The notes under the pieces are model-generated. The model searched no databases. It saw nothing but the letters and a program-made list of their open reading frames with translations, and was not told the origin of the DNA. A stretch of 9,005 nt of DNA, from the NCBI GenBank assembly GCA_024644125.1, contig JAHELQ010000053.1:1-9005 (forward strand), read 5' to 3'. Positions 5,573 to 9,005 of the stretch are shown piece after piece (within the stretch, counting starts at the first letter, position 1; the number at the start of each line of letters is the position of its first letter). The position numbers and the translations under genes were made by a program. The DNA is from Candidatus Aminicenantota bacterium (lineage in GTDB: Bacteria; Acidobacteriota; Aminicenantia; UBA2199).

Positions 5573-7060
5573 TCAATACCCACTCAGCAGACGCTTCAAA
5601 AGCCCCGGCTGCTTCATTTTTTCCAACTGCGATTTATAGTTTTTCTTCCGGTTGTCAATGTGGAAGGCGCCTGCCAGTAGCGCCGTGGCGATCATGAGCT
5701 CTTCCTCTGAATGGCTGCGTTTTTGGTAATTGCATTTCAGGTTCAAAAAGTCGTTGATTGTTTTTCCCTCTTTCAGATGTTTGTTTTCCATGAGGTGTTT
5801 GAGGAAGTTCAGGTTGGTGTGTATTCCGCGGATAATGATGTTGTCCAGGAATGTGCGCAAGTCTTTGATGGCGTTTTCGCGTTTTACCGCGTAGGTGACA
5901 ATTTTGCCGATGTAGGGATCGTAGATGGCCGGGATCCGGGCCCCGGTGTAGAGATTGGTTTTGAAGATATTGCGGATCGCGGAGTAATGGAAGAATTCGG
6001 TGATAGTTCCTGTTGATGGTTGGAACCGGTCGTCTGGATTTTCCGCCATCAACGATACCAGAAGCACATGATGCCGGGCCTCGATAATTCTCACTCCCTC
6101 CACATCGTGGAGTAATTCGCCTCTGGATATGGCAAATTGTTTTTTGACGAAGTTTGCCGTGATCTGAAGTTCCGGGATCAAGGTGTTGATCTGGAACGTG
6201 GGATTGATCTCTGAGAAATAGGCCATGTCTCCGTCAACAATGAATTCGGCAAACCCCAGTCCCACATAATTCAGTTTTTGAATCAATTTCTGAGTAGCAT
6301 TGAAAATTTTCCGGCGCAATTGTTCAGAGACATTTGGAGAGGGGGATTCCTGAAATATTTTCTGGAACCGTCTCTGGATGGAGGACTCGATTTCAGGGAG
6401 AATCAAGATATTGCCTTTGACATCCCTGAAAAAAGGAACTTCGATGTGTTGGCCGTACGGTAGGTACTCTTCGATGAAAATTCCTACTTTCCGGTTTTCT
6501 TCACGCTTCAACAAATCTTTGATATGATCCTGGGCCTCTTTTCGGAAGTCGGCTACTTTGATGCCTTTCCCGCCGGAACCCTGAACCGGTTTGATGATGA
6601 CCGGGAATTTGAAATCGTCCCCAATGGCTTCCGCGTCCAATGGGCTGCTCAATTTTCCTGAGTACCGGATGGTTTTGATATCCAGGGATTCCGCCAATTT
6701 TTTTAGATTGATTTTGTCCCTGACCGCTTCCAATATCTGGTAATCGGGGCCGATGAAGCTGATGTTGTTGTCCCGGCACGCTTTCGCGAATTCGGGGCGT
6801 TCCGATAAAAATCCATATCCGGGGTGGATATAATCGACTCCCAATTCCAACGCTTTTTCGATGATGGTATCCTGGTCCATGTAACTGTCTTCCAACCTGG
6901 AGGAAAAAAACTTGTAGCTTTTATCCGCCAAACGGACCGGCAATGAAAGAGCGTCCTCGGGCGAATGGAGCAGGATGGTTTCCAGCCCCAGACTATTCAA
7001 GGAGTTGATGATATCCAGCGCAATGACACCTCTGTTTGGTATAAGAACTTTTTTTGCCAT
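5573..7060 (-). CDS. Biotin-carboxylase-like ATP-grasp subunit with altered active site
   Basis: The 495-residue protein aligns by eye along its whole length with biotin carboxylase (AccC/PccA type), which normally uses ATP and bicarbonate to carboxylate carrier-bound biotin. Kept: HPGYGFLSE (79-87), DK116, Lys157 and GSGGKG (161-166) of the ATP-grasp loop, Glu197, QHIE (204-207), SIQRRFQK with Lys234, Glu272, Glu284, Asn286, Gln290, and YDPYIGK (380-386). Altered, in E. coli AccC numbering recalled from the literature: Arg292 to Thr288, Glu296 to Asn292, Arg338 to Ser336, His236 to Phe232, Glu12 to Val12, Arg16 to Asp16. The motif EMNTRxQVEHPVTE reads EINPTFQINTLIPE. Arg292, Glu296 and Arg338 handle bicarbonate and biotin, so normal carboxylation looks doubtful although ATP binding seems intact. 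The frame is undamaged, so this is a divergent protein, not a decayed gene. About 50 C-terminal residues exceed AccC length. The gene starts nine bases after the carboxyltransferase stop with AAGGA overlapping it. Confidence 0.85.
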   Translation of the reverse strand: MAKKVLIPNRGVIALDIINSLNSLGLETILLHSPEDALSLPVRLADKSYKFFSSRLEDSYMDQDTIIEKALELGVDYIHPGYGFLSERPEFAKACRDNNISFIGPDYQILEAVRDKINLKKLAESLDIKTIRYSGKLSSPLDAEAIGDDFKFPVIIKPVQGSGGKGIKVADFRKEAQDHIKDLLKREENRKVGIFIEEYLPYGQHIEVPFFRDVKGNILILPEIESSIQRRFQKIFQESPSPNVSEQLRRKIFNATQKLIQKLNYVGLGFAEFIVDGDMAYFSEINPTFQINTLIPELQITANFVKKQFAISRGELLHDVEGVRIIEARHHVLLVSLMAENPDDRFQPSTGTITEFFHYSAIRNIFKTNLYTGARIPAIYDPYIGKIVTYAVKRENAIKDLRTFLDNIIIRGIHTNLNFLKHLMENKHLKEGKTINDFLNLKCNYQKRSHSEEELMIATALLAGAFHIDNRKKNYKSQLEKMKQPGLLKRLLSGY

Positions 7061-7069
7061 GTGGAGTCC

Positions 7070-8614
7070 TTATAGGGGAATATTCCCGTGTTTTTTCATT
7101 GGATTGCGTAGATTCTTGTGTTCCAACGATTCCAGGGCCTTGATCAACATCGGACGTGTTTCCACCGGGAGAATGATATCGTCAATATAGCCATATCCTG
7201 CCGGAAGTTTGGGATTCGCGAATTTATCTTTGTATTCCTGGATCAATCGTTCACGGAGGGTTTCCGGTTGCTCCGCAGTGGAAAGATCTTTCCTGAATAT
7301 GATATTGATGGCGCCCTGCGGACCCATCACAGCGATTTCCGCTGTCGGCCAGGCATAGACATAATCGGCTCCGAGGTGTTTGGAACTCATGACAATGTAC
7401 GCACCGCCGTATGATTTTCTCGTTATAACCGTCAATTTAGGCACAGTGGCTTCTGAATAGGCATACAACAATTTTGCGCCGTGTTTGATAATACCCAATC
7501 TTTCCTGGTCTCTTCCGGGCAAGAAGCCGGGCACATCCACGATACTGACCAACGGAACGTTGAACGCGTCGCAAAAACGAATAAACCGTGCGCCTTTAAG
7601 GGAGGCGTTGACATCCAGCGTTCCGGCGTAGATATCCGGGTTGTTGGCGACAATGCCGACGGTTTTTCCTCCCAGGCGCGCAAATCCCACGACCAGGTTT
7701 TCTGCGTAAGTGCTATGTACCTCGAAGAATTTACTGTCGTCCACGATCAGGGCAATCAGTTCTTTCACGTTGTACGGTTTGTTGGGATTTACCGGGACAA
7801 TTTCATTGAGCTTGTCTTCCATCCGGTCATATGGGTCTTCGTTCGATCCCAGAGGAGGTTTTTCCAAATTCGAGGATGGCAGGTAGGTGAGCAGCTCTTT
7901 TACCATATCCAGTGTGTGCTTTTCGTCGTTCCCTAGAAAGTGCGCCACCCCGGATTCGGTTGTATGGGTATGCCCGCCGCCTAATTCTTCGAAGGTAACC
8001 TCTTCTTTGTTCACGGCTTTGATTACTTCAGGGCCAGTAACGAACATATGGGAGGTTTTGTCCACCATAAATATGAAATCGGTGATACCGGGGGAGTAAA
8101 CCGCGCCACCGGCGCAAGGGCCCATGATAACGGAAATTTGGGGGATTACCCCGGAAGAAATGGTATTGCGGTAAAAGATGTCACCGTATCCCGCAAGACT
8201 GTTTATTCCTTCCTGGATCCTTGCTCCGCCCGAGTCGTTTATTCCGACCACAGGCGCTCCCGCCTTCAATGCCAGATCCATCACATTCACGATCTTCTTG
8301 GCGTGCATTTCGCCCAAAGAACCGCCTAAAACAGTGAAATCTTGAGAATAGATATAAACGATCCGGTCGTTGACTTTGCCAAAACCGGTTATAACTCCGT
8401 CGCCCAGAAACTTTTTACTATCCAGGCCAAAATTGCTGGAGCGGTGTTGGATATATCCCTGAAGTTCCACAAAGGTTCCTGGATCGAAAAAATAATCAAC
8501 CCGTTCCCTTGCGGTCATCTTTCCCGATGCTTGTCTCTGTTTGAGCTTATCGACACCGCCTGCGAAATCTCGCTCTTCTCTAAGTTTTTTTAAGCCTTTA
8601 ATTTTATTTTTCAT
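7070..8614 (-). CDS. Acyl-CoA carboxyltransferase subunit (PccB / methylmalonyl-CoA decarboxylase alpha type)
   Basis: The 514-residue protein has the two crotonase-like halves of PccB/MmdA-type carboxyltransferases, which move CO2 between biotin and an acyl-CoA such as propionyl-/methylmalonyl-CoA. Key motifs are DSGGARIQEG (127-136) and GPCAGGAVYSP (165-175) in the first half, DVPGFLPG (360-367) and KSYGGAYIVMSSKHLGAD (400-417) in the second, and the common end KKHGNIPL. Residue 407 in GGAYIVM is Ile; propionyl-CoA carboxylases usually have Asp there, while decarboxylase and acetyl-CoA-type subunits often have Ile. GADYVYAWPTAEIAVMGPQGA also looks decarboxylase-like. The exact acyl-CoA is therefore uncertain. 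ATG 8614 is chosen over an in-frame ATG at 8686: AAGGTG lies at 8620-8625, the family start (KGLKKLREER) begins right after it, and the extra 24 residues are unlike the family and would cover the promoter. First gene of a three-gene operon. Confidence 0.94.
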   Translation of the reverse strand: MKNKIKGLKKLREERDFAGGVDKLKQRQASGKMTARERVDYFFDPGTFVELQGYIQHRSSNFGLDSKKFLGDGVITGFGKVNDRIVYIYSQDFTVLGGSLGEMHAKKIVNVMDLALKAGAPVVGINDSGGARIQEGINSLAGYGDIFYRNTISSGVIPQISVIMGPCAGGAVYSPGITDFIFMVDKTSHMFVTGPEVIKAVNKEEVTFEELGGGHTHTTESGVAHFLGNDEKHTLDMVKELLTYLPSSNLEKPPLGSNEDPYDRMEDKLNEIVPVNPNKPYNVKELIALIVDDSKFFEVHSTYAENLVVGFARLGGKTVGIVANNPDIYAGTLDVNASLKGARFIRFCDAFNVPLVSIVDVPGFLPGRDQERLGIIKHGAKLLYAYSEATVPKLTVITRKSYGGAYIVMSSKHLGADYVYAWPTAEIAVMGPQGAINIIFRKDLSTAEQPETLRERLIQEYKDKFANPKLPAGYGYIDDIILPVETRPMLIKALESLEHKNLRNPMKKHGNIPL

Positions 8615-8619
8615 TATTT

Positions 8620-8625
8620 CACCTT
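8620..8625 (-). promoter_or_regulatory. Ribosome binding site that fixes the carboxyltransferase start
   Basis: Reading the minus strand, AAGGTG is followed five bases later by the ATG at 8614. No comparable site precedes the longer in-frame ATG at 8686. Confidence 0.75.
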
Positions 8626-8645
8626 GTGGAGATAAAATAGAGACA

Positions 8646-8674
8646 ATTTTATAATGTTTTGCCGCAAAATGCAA
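8646..8674 (-). promoter_or_regulatory. Predicted promoter of the carboxyltransferase/biotin operon
   Basis: On the minus strand TTGCAT (8674-8669) and TAAAAT (8651-8646) are separated by exactly 17 bases. The -10 matches five of six consensus bases; the -35 matches only TTG. Transcription would begin near 8639, giving a leader of about 25 bases that holds the AAGGTG ribosome site. The position fits the chosen start well. A perfect dyad fills most of the spacer, see the separate entry. Confidence 0.5.
8657..8669. promoter_or_regulatory. Perfect 13-bp dyad TTTTGC-C-GCAAAA, candidate operator
   Basis: Two six-base arms are exact inverted copies around a single central base. The dyad lies in the spacer between the proposed -35 and -10 of the biotin operon, where a bound regulator would block RNA polymerase. 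It could equally affect the divergent EF-G-like gene, whose promoter starts about 80 bases away. No regulator is encoded in the window, so its identity is unknown. Confidence 0.4.
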
Positions 8675-8747
8675 ATATAGGAGCATTCCGATTCACTGTG
8701 TTTCACCATGATTTTCCTGTCTAGAGATCGAATAGCCTTTATATCTC

Positions 8748-8776
8748 TTGACAAAGACTGGATAATCTTTTAATAT
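8748..8776 (+). promoter_or_regulatory. Strong sigma-70-type promoter of the EF-G-like gene
   Basis: A consensus TTGACA (8748-8753) is followed after 17 bases by TAATAT (8771-8776). Transcription should start near 8783, giving a leader of about 95 bases. That leader is AT-rich and contains two short overlapping inverted repeats (GTATC/GATAC at 8809-8827 and AATTGA/TCAATT at 8819-8838) that could form alternative weak hairpins. I recognise no known riboswitch. Confidence 0.65.
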
Positions 8777-8878
8777 GAATACTTATTTTTTCTAGGAGTA
8801 CAACATTTGTATCCAAAAAATTGATACGCTATTCAATTATAGAGCAATCTGTATTTGATAGGAGTAGGAGGAAACACG

Positions 8879-9005
8879 ATGAATGAATTTTTGAGCGATA
8901 AGCTGAGAAATATTGCTGTGGTGGGTCACGGACAAACCGGAAAGACCAGCCTTGTCTCCGCGATCCTTTTTGACACCGGGATGGTGAATAGACTTGGCAA
9001 AGTAG
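8879..9005 (+). CDS. EF-G-like translation GTPase (FusA2-type paralogue), N-terminal fragment
   Basis: The first 42 codons are present; the gene runs off the right edge. The start is secure: AGGAGG (8866-8871) lies seven bases before the ATG. Residues 11-25 read NIAVVGHGQTGKTSL, a P-loop with Lys22 and Thr23, followed by ILFDTGMVNRLGKV. The phrase (L/F)xxTGxxxRxGxV is the EF-G pattern between the G1 motif and switch I. Canonical EF-G has GHIDAGKT at G1; GHGxxGKT is typical of the second, EF-G-like family found beside the main elongation factor in many bacteria, whose role is poorly defined. I therefore call a paralogue and not the main fusA. The rest of the GTPase domain and domains II-V lie outside. 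It is divergent from the biotin operon and has its own strong promoter. Confidence 0.82.
   Translation, partial: MNEFLSDKLRNIAVVGHGQTGKTSLVSAILFDTGMVNRLGKV

Noticed and set aside
5573..7060. Biotin-carboxylase-like gene as a decayed pseudogene
   Set aside because: The frame is intact for 495 codons, start and ribosome site are good, and ATP-site residues and the flanking motifs are preserved. The changes cluster in the bicarbonate and biotin pocket, which looks like selection and not random decay.
7481..7936. Plus-strand open frame of 151 codons inside the carboxyltransferase gene
   Set aside because: It is antisense to a strongly conserved carboxyltransferase region; its open length is explained by the codon pattern of the real gene.
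8615..8686. Extension of the carboxyltransferase by 24 residues to an upstream ATG
   Set aside because: The extension has no ribosome site, does not resemble the family N-terminus, and would overlap the predicted promoter. The ATG at 8614 has AAGGTG correctly placed.

Overview
The window reads as a gene-dense stretch of chromosome from a Gram-negative (diderm) bacterium. The best evidence for an outer membrane is a complete apolipoprotein N-acyltransferase, and a SPOR-domain cell-envelope protein supports it. Moderate GC, short intergenic gaps and strong GGAGG-type ribosome sites fit a bacterium. I cannot name the phylum; the set of genes would suit an uncultured or anaerobic lineage, but that is a guess. 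I see no mobile elements, tRNA or rRNA genes, or CRISPR arrays.

Left part (1-3856, plus strand): an envelope cluster. It starts with the C-terminal part of a membrane-bound ClpP-class protease of the NfeD family, cut by the window edge. Its usual partner follows, a slipin/stomatin (SPFH) protein, then a single-pass SPOR-domain protein, then apolipoprotein N-acyltransferase (lnt). The first three genes are tightly packed and are probably one operon. A GC-rich hairpin lies in the leader of lnt.

Middle (3913-4992, plus strand): two adjacent half-size YeeE/YedE-family membrane proteins with conserved cysteine motifs. They are probably the two halves of a transporter for thiosulfate or a related sulfur species.

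Right part (5049-8614, minus strand): a three-gene operon ordered carboxyltransferase, biotin-carboxylase-like ATP-grasp protein, biotin carrier protein, with gaps of 8-9 bases. It resembles an acyl-CoA (propionyl-CoA/methylmalonyl-CoA) carboxylase. However, the biotin-carboxylase-like subunit keeps its ATP-site residues and has lost several residues regarded as essential for carboxylating biotin: the equivalents of E. coli AccC Arg292, Glu296 and Arg338 are Thr, Asn and Ser. The carboxyltransferase also resembles decarboxylase/transcarboxylase subunits in its substrate-pocket motif. The complex may therefore transfer or remove carboxyl groups, or do different ATP chemistry, rather than fix bicarbonate. 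This is the most interesting item in the window.

Right edge (8615-9005): a divergent promoter region. One promoter, with a perfect 13-bp dyad in its spacer, faces the biotin operon. A strong TTGACA-17-TAATAT promoter faces the start of an EF-G-like translation GTPase with a non-standard P-loop, cut by the window end.
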